Shown here: positions 35,117 through 44,203 of the stretch, in pieces
Layout of the letters: each line of letters opens with the position of its first letter
Numbering within the stretch: the first letter of the stretch is position 1
Program-made: the position numbers and the translations under genes
Notes under the pieces: generated by a model
What the model saw: only the letters and a program-made list of their open reading frames with translations
Databases searched by the model: none
What the model was told of the DNA's origin: nothing
DNA from: Olivibacter sitiensis DSM 17696
GTDB taxonomy: Bacteria; Bacteroidota; Bacteroidia; Sphingobacteriales; Sphingobacteriaceae
Assembly (NCBI RefSeq): GCF_000427965.1
Contig: NZ_ATZA01000001.1
Location: 62,001 to 126,000 of the forward strand
Reading direction: 5' to 3'
DNA length: 64,000 bases

Positions 35117-36187
35117 CTAACCTACAAGGAAATTCCATCCAAAAGGATCTTCTATTTTGCCATAGCGAAGCTCATTGAGATAGTGCAATACCTTATTGGA
35201 GAATTCCCTCGTTTCGGGAGCTGGCAAGGTGTAGATTTCACCTTCGTGACCTATTTCGGATATAGGGGTTAAAGTTGCAGCCGTTCCGGCAGCAAAAGCC
35301 TCCGTTACATTGCCAGCCTTTATGCCGTCTATAAGCTCCTGCACGGTAACGTCCCTTGTTTCGGTAGGGATGCCCCAGTGCTCTGCTATCGACATGATGC
35401 TGTAACGCGTGACGCCTTGCAACACAGTGTCTGAACCAGGGGTTACGAGTGTACCATTTAGCATGAAAACGAGGTTGGCCGTTCCAGCTTCTTCAATGTA
35501 CTTGTGTTCCTTGGCATCGGTCCATATCAGCTGGTCGAAGCCTTGCTCCTGTGCCAGGCGAGTAGGGTATAGGGAAAGAGCGTAGTTGCCCGCATTTTTT
35601 GAAAAACCTACACCGCCCTTTGCCGCACGGGTGTATTCGGTCTCTACCTTTACGCGCAAGGGTTTGTTGTAATAGGCTCCCACTGGACATGTGATAACTA
35701 CAAATTTGTAGGATTTTGAAGGATGTACGCCCAAAGCGGGCTCGGTGGCAAACATAAATGGCCTGATGTATAGCGAACATCCTTCCTTTTCAGGCACCCA
35801 ATCCCTGTCTAGATCTACAAGTTGTTTGAGACCATCCATGAAAATTTCGGTCGGCACCTCGGGCATTTCCAGCCGTAAGGCCGATCGGTTAAAGCGTTCG
35901 TGATTTTTATCTGGCCTGAAGATACTCACGCGGCCATCAGCAAATTTGTAGGCTTTAATGCCCTCAAAAATTGCTTGGCCATAATGCAAGGCAGACGATG
36001 CGGGGCTTAGGTTGAAGTTGGTGTAAGGCACTATGCTCACTTCTTTCCATTCACCGTCATCGTAGTCGGCCACCAACATGTGGTCTGACATGATCTTGCC
36101 AAATGCCAAGTTGTTGAAATCCACTTCTCCTATACGAGAATTTTCGTTCGGAACAACCTTGATGCTATATTTCTCCTCCGTCATCAT
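35117..36187 (-). CDS. ilvE: Branched-chain amino acid aminotransferase
   Basis: PLP-dependent class IV aminotransferase (356 aa), final step of leucine, isoleucine and valine synthesis and first step of their breakdown. Fold-type IV motifs are ALHYGQAIFEGIKAY, the lysine region SKNAGNYALSL (PLP Lys about K197), EEAGTANLVFML with the conserved Glu, and the phosphate-binding TRYSIMSIAEHWGI and AFAAGTAATLTPI. Length fits the eukaryotic-type BCAT subgroup common in Bacteroidota. No other ilv gene is nearby. The start is one of two adjacent ATG codons (36187 or 36184). Confidence 0.95.
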   Translation of the reverse strand: MMTEEKYSIKVVPNENSRIGEVDFNNLAFGKIMSDHMLVADYDDGEWKEVSIVPYTNFNLSPASSALHYGQAIFEGIKAYKFADGRVSIFRPDKNHERFNRSALRLEMPEVPTEIFMDGLKQLVDLDRDWVPEKEGCSLYIRPFMFATEPALGVHPSKSYKFVVITCPVGAYYNKPLRVKVETEYTRAAKGGVGFSKNAGNYALSLYPTRLAQEQGFDQLIWTDAKEHKYIEEAGTANLVFMLNGTLVTPGSDTVLQGVTRYSIMSIAEHWGIPTETRDVTVQELIDGIKAGNVTEAFAAGTAATLTPISEIGHEGEIYTLPAPETREFSNKVLHYLNELRYGKIEDPFGWNFLVG

Positions 36188-36347
36188 ATTAATTTGTTTT
36201 ATTAGAAAATGCTAAGCACGCTAAGAGCGCACAAGTTAGTGACTATTTGATAAAAAGAGCAACGAAATAGACGGATATTTTTTGCTACAACGTCACAACG
36301 GCACGAATGGGCTCCATACGGGGGGAGATACATGTGAAGTGCAAGGC

Positions 36348-36377
36348 TTGGATTGCCAATCTTTTTTCTTAAGTTTG
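36348..36377 (+). promoter_or_regulatory. Promoter of the TlpA/DUF4369 gene
   Basis: TTG at 36348-36350 and TAAGTTTG at 36370-36377 are 19 bases apart, a good -33/-7 pair. The ATG at 36415 lies 38 bases after the -7 box. The rest of the 227-base spacer (36188-36414) contains nothing else I can name. Confidence 0.6.
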
Positions 36378-36414
36378 TTTATTGATGAACAAATGATGAA
36401 CTAAATTGATAAGA

Positions 36415-37524
36415 ATGAAAAGAGTGATATTGAGCGCTATATTGGCTACACCACTGGCAGTATTCTGTCAGGAAACCTATACTATCGAAGGGAAAGTAGG
36501 CGATTTGAATGCTCCTGCAAAAGTATACCTTTCCACTCGCGGTGGCTTGGATTCTGCTGATATTGTGAACGGTGTTTTCAAATTTTCTGGAGAGGTAGAG
36601 CGCCCTACCGCGGCCACTTTGGTACTGGCTCACAAAGGTGAGGATATCCGGCAACAGCGTGAGGCCGATGCCTTGAACCTGTACCTTGTCGAGGGCACCA
36701 CTACCGTGGCCTCTGCCGATTCGCTTTCCAAGGCTACGCTCGCCGGAACGGAACTCAACAAAGATCAGGGAGAGCTAAATGTAGCCCTGCGCGAGGTGAA
36801 AAAGCTAGAGGCAGATTTGATGTCTTTCTACTATGGCACCTCTGACGAACAACGTCAGTCGCCGGATTTCGAAAAACAGGTGGAAGAAAAGGTGGAAGCC
36901 ATGCAGTCTGCCCAGTTAAAGGTGCAGGAAGATTTTGTGAAGACGCACCCTTCCAGCTTAGTAAGCCTCTATACGGTGTCGCGGATAGATCCAAAGCGCG
37001 ACTTTGAGAAATCAAAGGCCTTGTTTGAGATCCTATCCAACGATCTCAGGGATTCGGAGATTGGTAAGGAATATAGAGAGCGCCAAGACAAAGTGGCAGC
37101 TACTCAGGTAGGGAAAATAGCTCCGGAATTCACACAGGCAGATACGACCGGCAAGCCCGTATCGCTCTCGTCTTTCAAGGGTAAGTACGTGCTGGTAGAC
37201 TTTTGGGCCAGCTGGTGCGTCCCTTGTCGTCAGGAAAACCCCAATGTAGTAGCGGCATTCAACAAATACAAGGACAAGAACTTCACCGTGCTGGGCGTTT
37301 CTCTAGATAGGCCCAATGCGCGCGAGGCCTGGCTGGGCGCCATTAAGGCCGATGGCTTGGCATGGACACAAGTATCCGACCTGAAGTTCTGGGAAAATGA
37401 GGTGGCTGTGCAGTATGGTGTGAGGAGCATCCCGGCCAATTACCTCATCGATCCAGAAGGCAAGATCGTGGCCGTAGACTTGAGGGGAGAAGATTTGGTC
37501 AGCAAACTGGAAGAACTGCTTTAG
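36415..37524 (+). CDS. TlpA-family disulfide reductase with DUF4369 domain
   Basis: Periplasmic thiol-disulfide oxidoreductase (369 aa). It has a signal peptide (MKRVILSAILATPLAVFC), an N-terminal DUF4369 beta domain (about 22-110, YTIEGKVGDLNAPAKVYL), a helical linker, and a C-terminal thioredoxin fold (about 235-369). The redox motif is WASWCVPCRQENP; the cis-proline loop is VRSIPANYLIDPEG. It is monocistronic, with its own promoter and terminator (37543-37580). Such proteins reduce cytochrome c or other exported proteins; the specific partner is not evident here. Confidence 0.9.
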   Translation: MKRVILSAILATPLAVFCQETYTIEGKVGDLNAPAKVYLSTRGGLDSADIVNGVFKFSGEVERPTAATLVLAHKGEDIRQQREADALNLYLVEGTTTVASADSLSKATLAGTELNKDQGELNVALREVKKLEADLMSFYYGTSDEQRQSPDFEKQVEEKVEAMQSAQLKVQEDFVKTHPSSLVSLYTVSRIDPKRDFEKSKALFEILSNDLRDSEIGKEYRERQDKVAATQVGKIAPEFTQADTTGKPVSLSSFKGKYVLVDFWASWCVPCRQENPNVVAAFNKYKDKNFTVLGVSLDRPNAREAWLGAIKADGLAWTQVSDLKFWENEVAVQYGVRSIPANYLIDPEGKIVAVDLRGEDLVSKLEELL

Positions 37525-37542
37525 GCAAAGACCAAAATTAAG

Positions 37543-37580
37543 AAGAAGGGCTAGATCTGTTATAAGATCTGGCTCTTCTT
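37543..37580 (+). terminator. Hairpin terminator after the TlpA gene
   Basis: AAGAAGGGCTAGATCT (37543-37558) pairs with AGATCTGGCTCTTCTT (37565-37580) over 16 positions including G-U pairs, with a six-base loop. Confidence 0.7.
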
Positions 37581-37673
37581 ATCTTAGTTGTACGCTGTAG
37601 CGTAGGCCCCGCAATCTGAACATTATTCCTCCGAGTATTGGGGTGGAAGCCCATTTGCCAAATGAACAAATAC

Positions 37674-38282
37674 CTAGCAATCGGGTACCATGCCCATGGT
37701 CATGCCATTTGGACTCCATATGGGAACCAGCCTCATTTGGCAGCCCTCACCATCCTCGGAATCTGTCACCTCGCGCGAGGTCCTAAATGCCAGTTTCAGC
37801 GTTGAACCTTTTGGAAAAGGATCTGAGTTCTCCAAAAAAAGAACATTCATGTCCATAAAAACCAATTTCTCGCGGGCGTCGCCCGAGAAGTGAATCTGTT
37901 GTACGCTATTGGTCATTTCGCCCTCTATTTCTTGATCTACAATACGGAAGTTTATCGCCTCATTTTCGGAAAAGAAGTTTTCGCCGCGTTGCTGGCCCCT
38001 GACCTTGAAAGTAATCTCTCCGGAGGCGTCAAAATCAGCGCGAAACACCAGGGATATAGAGTCGTTAGTTGGTTCAATGGCGGCTACCGTTCCTTTTCCC
38101 TCGAAGGTGTGGACGACTTTGCCGTCAATAAGCAGTTCGCCCTTGGCCTCTCCTGTATAGGGTTGTCCACCGTATTTTTCGCTGAAGGAAGCTTCATGTT
38201 CTTGTCCGCCCTGCTCGTCCTTGCTACAGGCAATGCCTATTGCCAATAGACAGGAAAATAGTATATTGATAGGTCTTTTCAT
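37674..38282 (-). CDS. Hypothetical lipoprotein
   Basis: Small lipoprotein (202 aa) with signal MKRPINILFSCLLAIGIACSKDEQ, lipidated Cys near 19. The rest is predicted beta-rich and acidic, with GKGTVAAIEPTNDSISLVFRA and a repeated GEITFKV / GEMTNSV style, ending in a Cys-containing tail (GCQMRLVP; VPDC). The two C-terminal cysteines could form a disulfide. ATG 38282 is used; ATG 38288 is equally possible. I do not recognise the family. It is divergent from the methyltransferase gene, with about 150 bases between. Confidence 0.75.
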   Translation of the reverse strand: MKRPINILFSCLLAIGIACSKDEQGGQEHEASFSEKYGGQPYTGEAKGELLIDGKVVHTFEGKGTVAAIEPTNDSISLVFRADFDASGEITFKVRGQQRGENFFSENEAINFRIVDQEIEGEMTNSVQQIHFSGDAREKLVFMDMNVLFLENSDPFPKGSTLKLAFRTSREVTDSEDGEGCQMRLVPIWSPNGMTMGMVPDC

Positions 38283-38421
38283 GATCAATGTATTTCAGTC
38301 AGTAGATATTTGTACTCAAATACAAAGGTACCCTTGGCCCAAAAAGGTATCAATCCTAGAATACCGTGAATTTATCTAAAGGGAATTGCGCTGTCTTGCA
38401 ATCTATATCTCTTCCAATTTA

Positions 38422-38429
38422 TATCTTTG
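38422..38429 (+). promoter_or_regulatory. -7 box abutting the methyltransferase start
   Basis: TATCTTTG (TAnnTTTG) ends six bases before the ATG at 38435, implying a leaderless or nearly leaderless transcript. Confidence 0.4.
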
Positions 38430-38434
38430 ATGCC

Positions 38435-39016
38435 ATGACGGAAGAAATAAACCAACCGGTGCCAATGGCCTATGCGGCCATTGCCAAAGCGACCGAAGTC
38501 AGCGGCTTCACCATGCCATCGGACATACATACCTGCTCTTTGCTGCGCACGCTGGCGGCGAGCAAACCCTCGGGCCGTTTCCTGGAGTTGGGGACAGGTA
38601 CGGGTCTTTCCACCGCATGGATACTGGGCGGCATGGATGAGGCCTCTACGCTGGTTTCCGTCGACTATGACGAGGCCTTTCTGGACATAGCACGAGGAGA
38701 GCTGGGGCATGATGCACGCCTTACCTTGGTGCACGCGGATGGCGAAGCATGGATCAAGGCCAATGAGGGGCAACGGTTCGACTATATCTTTGCCGATACC
38801 TGGCATGGAAAGTACCTGCTGCTTGACGAAACACTGGACATGCTGAACAAGGGAGCGCTCTACATCGTGGATGATATGCTGCCACAGGCCAACTGGCCGG
38901 AAGGGCATAAGGAGAAAGCTGTTCAATTCGTAGAGGCACTGGAGAGCAGAAAGGACCTGTTCTTGACCAAGCAGCACTGGGCTACGGGTATTATCGTAGC
39001 CGTGAAAAAGCTATAG
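38435..39016 (+). CDS. Class I SAM-dependent O-methyltransferase
   Basis: Cytoplasmic methyltransferase (193 aa) resembling family 3 O-methyltransferases. Motif I is FLELGTGTGLSTAW, followed by the acidic loop VSVDYDEAFLDIA, motif with FADTWHGKY and the VDDML segment typical of this family. The ATG at 38435 (MTEEINQPV) gives the usual N terminus, while the in-frame start at 38366 would precede the -7 box. It stops four bases before the end of the convergent serB-like gene. The acceptor substrate is unknown. Confidence 0.86.
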   Translation: MTEEINQPVPMAYAAIAKATEVSGFTMPSDIHTCSLLRTLAASKPSGRFLELGTGTGLSTAWILGGMDEASTLVSVDYDEAFLDIARGELGHDARLTLVHADGEAWIKANEGQRFDYIFADTWHGKYLLLDETLDMLNKGALYIVDDMLPQANWPEGHKEKAVQFVEALESRKDLFLTKQHWATGIIVAVKKL

Positions 39017-39020
39017 CGCG

Positions 39021-40313
39021 CTAATACAATATCCTCAGTTTGATGGTTGTGTCGATCTTCTTCAGCTCCTTTAGCAGCTTGGGATCATAGCCTTTGCTGA
39101 TATCGGTGATGACATAGCCGATGTTGCCTTTGGTCATCAGGAACTGGGCCACGATGTTGATTTGGTTTTCGGCAAAGATGTTGTTTATCTGCGCCATGAT
39201 GCCGGGTACATTGTGGTGGATGTGGATGAGGCGGTGTGCCTGGTGCATGCGGGGCAGCTTCATATTGGGGAAGTTGACACTTTTTTCCGTATCGCCCTTG
39301 TTGATGAAGTCAATCATGCGCTTGGGAATGAACTCGTCGGCATTGCGCTTGCCCTTTTTGTTGTCGAACAGCACGATGCCTAGCTGATTGCAGATGTTTC
39401 TGTCTATATGTTCCTTGCTATTGCCCAGGTAGCCAATGGTCTTTAACTTGAGTGCCTGGCTCAGTTTGTCGTTCGGCACTTTGATGTCGTCCGCCACCAG
39501 CATCATGCCCACATCCTTCAGTTCCTTTTGGTCTATGTCGTTCAGGTAGCGCACGGTGAAGCCATCCCTTTTCAGCAAATAGATGCTAAGTTCGGGTACC
39601 TTGCCTACGATGAGGCAGGAGATACGGTTCTTGGGATAAGAGATGGCCCTAGGTAGGTGGTTCACATAGAGAAATTCGTCAAAGTTGGGTGTAATATGGT
39701 CTGCTCTTTCCGTGACGGATTTACGTTCGATGTTTTCCGTAAAGGCATAGAACTTTTCTATCAGACCCGATTCTTTCAGCTGAAAATCCGAATAGCCATC
39801 GCCAATGCCGTAGATAACCCCGTCCAATTGCAGTTGTTTCAGTAGCTTCACCTTACCATTCTCTTCCGAGAGGGGGTTGCTTTCGTCGTAGCCCGTGATA
39901 TTGTCATTCTCGTCAAATTTGAACGAATTGGCATAGATGTTTTCTTCCTTGATGCCGTACTTGGTGACAATGGGTGTGATAAATTCCTTGAAACCACCCG
40001 ACACGATCAAGACCTCATCGCTGTGCTCTTTGAAGAAATCCTTATTGCGGAGAAAAGAAGCGGAAACCTTTTTGCTCAGGACATGTACCAGCTTTTCAAG
40101 GTGCTGTTTGTTGGCTTCCAATAATTTGACACGCCCAGATAGACTTTCCCTGAAGGAAATGCGCCCTTCCATAGCAGCATTGGTGAGCCGCTCGATTTCT
40201 TTGTAAATGAGGTCCCTGGCGGGATGGTTTTCCAGGGAGATGAGCGAAAGCTCGTCAAGCGCTTCTACTTGGGTGAATGTACTGTCGAAGTCGATGATGT
40301 AGTAATGTTTCAT
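39021..40313 (-). CDS. serB: Phosphoserine phosphatase fused to a SerA-derived regulatory region
   Basis: The N-terminal part (1 to about 215) is a HAD-IB phosphatase with DFDSTFT (8-14), IVSGGF and GDGYSDFQL, consistent with phosphoserine phosphatase. Residues about 228-325 resemble the N-terminal substrate domain of 3-phosphoglycerate dehydrogenase (KLKTIGYLGNSKEHID, LGIVLFDN). Residues about 345-430 closely resemble SerA's C-terminal ACT domain (SVNFPNMKLP, HIHHNVPGIMAQINNIFAE, GYVITDI, RILY). The NAD-binding Rossmann domain that should lie between them is missing, so dehydrogenase activity is not expected. The ACT domain suggests feedback control by serine. ATG 40313 is preferred (seven bases after the epimerase stop) over 40340. 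Confidence 0.85.
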   Translation of the reverse strand: MKHYYIIDFDSTFTQVEALDELSLISLENHPARDLIYKEIERLTNAAMEGRISFRESLSGRVKLLEANKQHLEKLVHVLSKKVSASFLRNKDFFKEHSDEVLIVSGGFKEFITPIVTKYGIKEENIYANSFKFDENDNITGYDESNPLSEENGKVKLLKQLQLDGVIYGIGDGYSDFQLKESGLIEKFYAFTENIERKSVTERADHITPNFDEFLYVNHLPRAISYPKNRISCLIVGKVPELSIYLLKRDGFTVRYLNDIDQKELKDVGMMLVADDIKVPNDKLSQALKLKTIGYLGNSKEHIDRNICNQLGIVLFDNKKGKRNADEFIPKRMIDFINKGDTEKSVNFPNMKLPRMHQAHRLIHIHHNVPGIMAQINNIFAENQINIVAQFLMTKGNIGYVITDISKGYDPKLLKELKKIDTTIKLRILY

Positions 40314-40320
40314 AGCAGTG

Positions 40321-41307
40321 CTATTGATGGTTGCTTCCATGATTGTTGATGGCTATTGCGATGTCTTGTAAACTATGATCTATTGGTTTGAAATGAAAAT
40401 CCAGGAGTTTCCTGATTTTTTCATTGGAGTAGGCCTGCTTTTTTTGTGCAGAGCGAACGGTATCTTTTGTGAGTTTGGCGCGTTTTCCATTGAATATGCT
40501 GGCCAACTTGGCTGCGCGCCAGGTCAGCTGAAGAACGGTATTGCTTAGTTTTTTCGTTGGTGCTTGCACACCCAGGTATTGAGCTGTTTTTTGAAAAAGA
40601 GATTGGTAGGAAAGATTCTCGGCATTGAGGATGAAGCGCTCATGGCTGATGTCAGACTCCATAAGGGCAATGGCGATAGTAGCCACATCTTCCACGTCGA
40701 CCACGCCGATACTGCCCGTGGGGTAGTAGGGAAGCCCCCTTTTTACCGTATAGAAAAGCGCTCCGCTACCACTTTCTCCGGCATGGGCACCAATGATGAC
40801 GGACGGATTGATGATAACAGCATCCAGGCCCTCTTCCATAGAGCGCCAAACCTCCATTTCGGCCTCGTACTTGGAGATGGCATAGCTACTTTGCTTGCCG
40901 TTGAACTCCCAGATATCGTTTTCCGTGGCCAGCTGTTTGTTGGGAGCAGGCTCACCTATGGCGGCGATGGAGCTTACATGAAGTAGGCGGACACCGTTTT
41001 CCAGCGCTAGGTTGGCCACATGGGCTGTACCCTCTACATTGGTCTCCAGCAGCTGTTGCCTGTCCTGGGGATCGAGCGATACAAATGCGGCGCAATGGTA
41101 TACCTGGGTTGCGCCCGAGAATGCATCCTGCAATTCGAAGTAATTGTTGAGGGCGGCATCTACCCATTCCATTTGGGGGTGTTTCGACAGGTCGGCAGGT
41201 ATTTGTGAGGTGGGTCTTTTGGTGGCGCGGACCTTTTTGCCACTTGTAAGCAATTGTCTTATAAGGGTGGAGCCCAAAAATCCTGTTCCGCCGGTTACCA
41301 GTATCAC
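40321..41307 (-). CDS. NAD-dependent epimerase/dehydratase family protein
   Basis: Extended short-chain dehydrogenase (328 aa). Cofactor motif GGTGFLGSTLI (6-16) is at the N terminus, the catalytic Tyr-Lys pair is in SSYAISKYEAE, and NPSVIIGAHAG follows. It resembles the dihydroflavonol-reductase-like and sterol-dehydrogenase-like branch, which often acts on uncharacterised lipids or secondary metabolites. It lies seven bases upstream of the serB-like gene in the same orientation, so the two are likely cotranscribed. Substrate unknown. Confidence 0.85.
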   Translation of the reverse strand: MILVTGGTGFLGSTLIRQLLTSGKKVRATKRPTSQIPADLSKHPQMEWVDAALNNYFELQDAFSGATQVYHCAAFVSLDPQDRQQLLETNVEGTAHVANLALENGVRLLHVSSIAAIGEPAPNKQLATENDIWEFNGKQSSYAISKYEAEMEVWRSMEEGLDAVIINPSVIIGAHAGESGSGALFYTVKRGLPYYPTGSIGVVDVEDVATIAIALMESDISHERFILNAENLSYQSLFQKTAQYLGVQAPTKKLSNTVLQLTWRAAKLASIFNGKRAKLTKDTVRSAQKKQAYSNEKIRKLLDFHFKPIDHSLQDIAIAINNHGSNHQ

Positions 41308-41423
41308 GTTTAATTTATTCTTGATAGATCCAAAACACTTTCAAAAGTAAGCTATTAAATGGATATTTGCACAAAATAATTAGTTAAGCCGTTTTTTGTT
41401 ACCACCTTTATATTTATACCTGC

Positions 41424-42608
41424 ATGTCATTGATCGATTTTTTTGCTCCCGTAGATCTCCAGAAACTAACCCCTTCCAGTGGATTCTTCACCAGTCAATT
41501 GGGTAGCCATATCCTTATCCATAGCGATATGTTTCCCAATCACGAAGAGGAAAGTTTCGATTTGGCGTTGTTTGGGGTGCTGGACGACCGTAGGGCCGTG
41601 GGCAATCAAGGCTGCGCCTTGGCTCCCGATTATATTCGTGAGCGCCTGTATGCCCTACATAAAGGTGACTACAAGATCAAAATGGCAGACCTTGGTAATA
41701 TAAAAGCAGGAGAAACGGTGGCCGATACTTATGCGGCCGTGAAGACCGTGGTGGCCGAGCTATTGAAGAAGAATATCGTGCCCATCATCTTGGGAGGAGG
41801 GCAAGACCTCACTTATCCCCAATATGCCGCCTATGAGGAATTGGAGCAGAGAGTAGATCTCGTGGTGATCGACTCGCACTTTGACCTCGACGATGATATC
41901 GATGAGCAATTGGAAAATACATCCCACACTTTTCTGTCTAAGATATTGCTTCATCAGCCCAACTATTTGTTTAACTATAGCAATGTGGGTTACCAAACAT
42001 ATTATACAAGTCAAGATAGCTTGCGCGTGATGGAGAAGCTCTATTTTGATGCCTACCGGCTGGGTCTTTTCGCCAACGGGAAGATCGATCAATCCGAACC
42101 TGTGATACGAAATGCCGACCTGCTGAGCTTTGATGTCAGCGCCATACGCTCTTCGGACGCATTAGCCAATGCCAACGCCACACCCAATGGCTTCTATGGA
42201 GAGCAGGCCTGTCAGATATGCCGCTATGCGGGCATGAGCGATAAGCTGTCGTCCATCGGCTTTTACGAGATGAACCCAGCCTATGACCAAAATGGGCAGA
42301 CGGCCACTTTGTTGTCGCAGATGATCTGGTATTTTATCGATGGCTATTACAATAGAAAAAAGGACTTCCCCTTACAACCCAAGACATCCTATATTATCTA
42401 CCGTGCTGCACTGAGCGAAAACGAGCACGAACTGGTCTTCGTGAAAAGCAAGAAATCCGACCGCTGGTGGATGCAAGTACCTTACCCCAATACGAAATCG
42501 GCCAATGAACGCTTCCATATGGTTCCTTGCCGATACGAGGACTACCAGATGGCCGTAGATGGCGAGATGCCCGACCTATGGTGGCGTACGTACCAGAAAT
42601 TGGTGTAG
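41424..42608 (+). CDS. Arginase/formimidoylglutamase-fold protein with altered metal site
   Basis: Ureohydrolase-fold protein (394 aa), usually annotated formimidoylglutamase in this phylum. The fold motifs align: GGGQDLTYP (124-132), DSHFDLDD (150-157), SFDVSAI (235-241) and YEMNPAYD. In active enzymes they read GGDHS, DAHxD, SFDxDxxDP and EVNPxxD. Here the first metal-binding His is Gln127 and the second Asp of the third motif is Ser239, so each manganese site loses a ligand. About 80 extra residues at the C terminus (WWMQVPYPN, DLWWRTYQKLV) are not part of the arginase core. No histidine-utilisation genes are nearby. A likely pseudoenzyme or an enzyme with different chemistry. Confidence 0.82.
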   Translation: MSLIDFFAPVDLQKLTPSSGFFTSQLGSHILIHSDMFPNHEEESFDLALFGVLDDRRAVGNQGCALAPDYIRERLYALHKGDYKIKMADLGNIKAGETVADTYAAVKTVVAELLKKNIVPIILGGGQDLTYPQYAAYEELEQRVDLVVIDSHFDLDDDIDEQLENTSHTFLSKILLHQPNYLFNYSNVGYQTYYTSQDSLRVMEKLYFDAYRLGLFANGKIDQSEPVIRNADLLSFDVSAIRSSDALANANATPNGFYGEQACQICRYAGMSDKLSSIGFYEMNPAYDQNGQTATLLSQMIWYFIDGYYNRKKDFPLQPKTSYIIYRAALSENEHELVFVKSKKSDRWWMQVPYPNTKSANERFHMVPCRYEDYQMAVDGEMPDLWWRTYQKLV

Positions 42609-42721
42609 ATTGGTGGCTCCCGGTCGTTCTCACAGTTGATGCGGCCAAATTCACATTTCAGCATCTTGCCACAAGATACTCCTCGTATATTTATGGCCAT
42701 ACGGAAAAATACCATAAAATA

Positions 42722-44203
42722 ATGAAGCGGATAAGTTATATAAATCGTGGTATCACCCTATGCCTGCTTTTTTTAATGGGCCGGGGGGATGCGTTAGGGC
42801 AAAAACTGAGCGGTAAGTTCCAGCATCTCAACAACAAGGAGTTGATTGTGATGACACTCCGCGACTTTGTCTACATGGAAAGAGATACGTTGTATGCAGA
42901 CGATGATGGTTATTTTGCGTTGGAGCTGCAGATGGACACACCCGGCTATATATGGTTATGGGGTTCTGATTTCAGGAATGAGGAGATCTATCTCCTGCCC
43001 AAGGCTGACCTGCACATCGAGGCCGATTGCTCCGATGCGTTGACGTTTTGGCAAACGCAACGATATACCGGTTCTGCTGCCTTGTATAATAATTTCCTTG
43101 CCGACCTGCGGCGCAATAAGTTACTAAAAGAGCATGCCTATGACGCAAAGACATATCGCCTGCCCAAGGAAGAGTTTGTTCCTGCCATAAACAAGTATTA
43201 TGCCTTACGCGATAGTATCAAAAGGGCTTTTTTTGAGGGCAATGTGCATATTTCAGGCTTGAAAGACTTCATGCTATTGGACAGTATACATAAGGCATAT
43301 AACCAGATATCTGTGTGGCGCTCTTATATGCAATTTCTCCCCAAGGAAGAGCAAAACACATTTTACGCGAAATATATAGCACCTTATGCATACGATCAGC
43401 AGAATGATTGGCATTACTTGACCTCTAGTAATTACCGATGGTTTTTTGCTGCCCATACTAGACGACAATTTGATTTGGCCAACGAAGAAGGACAAAAGCA
43501 GGGACATGAGCCATTGGCCTATCATGCCTATTATGAAAGAGTACCCGAATTAATGGGAAAGAGCCTCATATGGCCCCTGCAACGTTATGTGGTCGAAACT
43601 ATATTGGAGGGTATGACCATGGAATATAAAACGGCGGAAGATAGCTTACTTTCATATTATGACCGTACTATGAATGCCCTTTATACCATTATGGGACATG
43701 AAGAAAGGAAAAAATCCTATAGGACGAAAATCTCCGACATCAAACTATTTAGGCTTGCCGTTATGGCGGGGCAACCTGCTTTTCCGTTCGAGCTTCGGGA
43801 TACCTTGGGCAATACCATCCACCTAGCCGACCTCGCGGGAAAAACGGTATATGTCGATTTTTGGGCCAGCTGGTGCGGACCCTGCATTGCCGAGTTTCCA
43901 GCAGCCAGGGAATTGGAAGCTGAATTCAAAAGTGACGATCGTCTACTGTTTATCTCCGTGTCATTGGACGACAGGGAAACAGATTGGAGAAAGGGCATCA
44001 AGCAGCACAAGCCGGTTGGACAACAGTACTGGGCTCAAGGCGGTTTCAAGAGCGAATTGGCCAAGCGATACAACGTGTATGCCATTCCGCACTATATGTT
44101 ACTGGACGAAGGAGGGAGGTTTGTCCAGTACAAAGCTCCGCGACCCAGTCAGGGGGGATTACAGGAAATGCTCCATGCCATCTTAAAAGAGGAAAAGAAA
44201 TGA
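42722..44203 (+). CDS. TlpA-family redoxin upstream of the LytS kinase
   Basis: Exported thioredoxin-like protein (493 aa). A signal peptide (MKRISYINRGITLCLLFLMG) leads into an N-terminal beta domain (about 25-115) with GYIWLWGSDF, a helical domain (about 120-340) and a C-terminal thioredoxin fold with YVDFWASWCGPCIAEFP near residues 375-395. The cis-Pro loop is VYAIPHYMLLDEG. The start at 42722 is chosen because upstream in-frame starts lie inside the previous gene. Its stop overlaps the start of the kinase gene by four bases (ATGA), so the redoxin and kinase are translationally coupled. Confidence 0.85.
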   Translation: MKRISYINRGITLCLLFLMGRGDALGQKLSGKFQHLNNKELIVMTLRDFVYMERDTLYADDDGYFALELQMDTPGYIWLWGSDFRNEEIYLLPKADLHIEADCSDALTFWQTQRYTGSAALYNNFLADLRRNKLLKEHAYDAKTYRLPKEEFVPAINKYYALRDSIKRAFFEGNVHISGLKDFMLLDSIHKAYNQISVWRSYMQFLPKEEQNTFYAKYIAPYAYDQQNDWHYLTSSNYRWFFAAHTRRQFDLANEEGQKQGHEPLAYHAYYERVPELMGKSLIWPLQRYVVETILEGMTMEYKTAEDSLLSYYDRTMNALYTIMGHEERKKSYRTKISDIKLFRLAVMAGQPAFPFELRDTLGNTIHLADLAGKTVYVDFWASWCGPCIAEFPAARELEAEFKSDDRLLFISVSLDDRETDWRKGIKQHKPVGQQYWAQGGFKSELAKRYNVYAIPHYMLLDEGGRFVQYKAPRPSQGGLQEMLHAILKEEKK

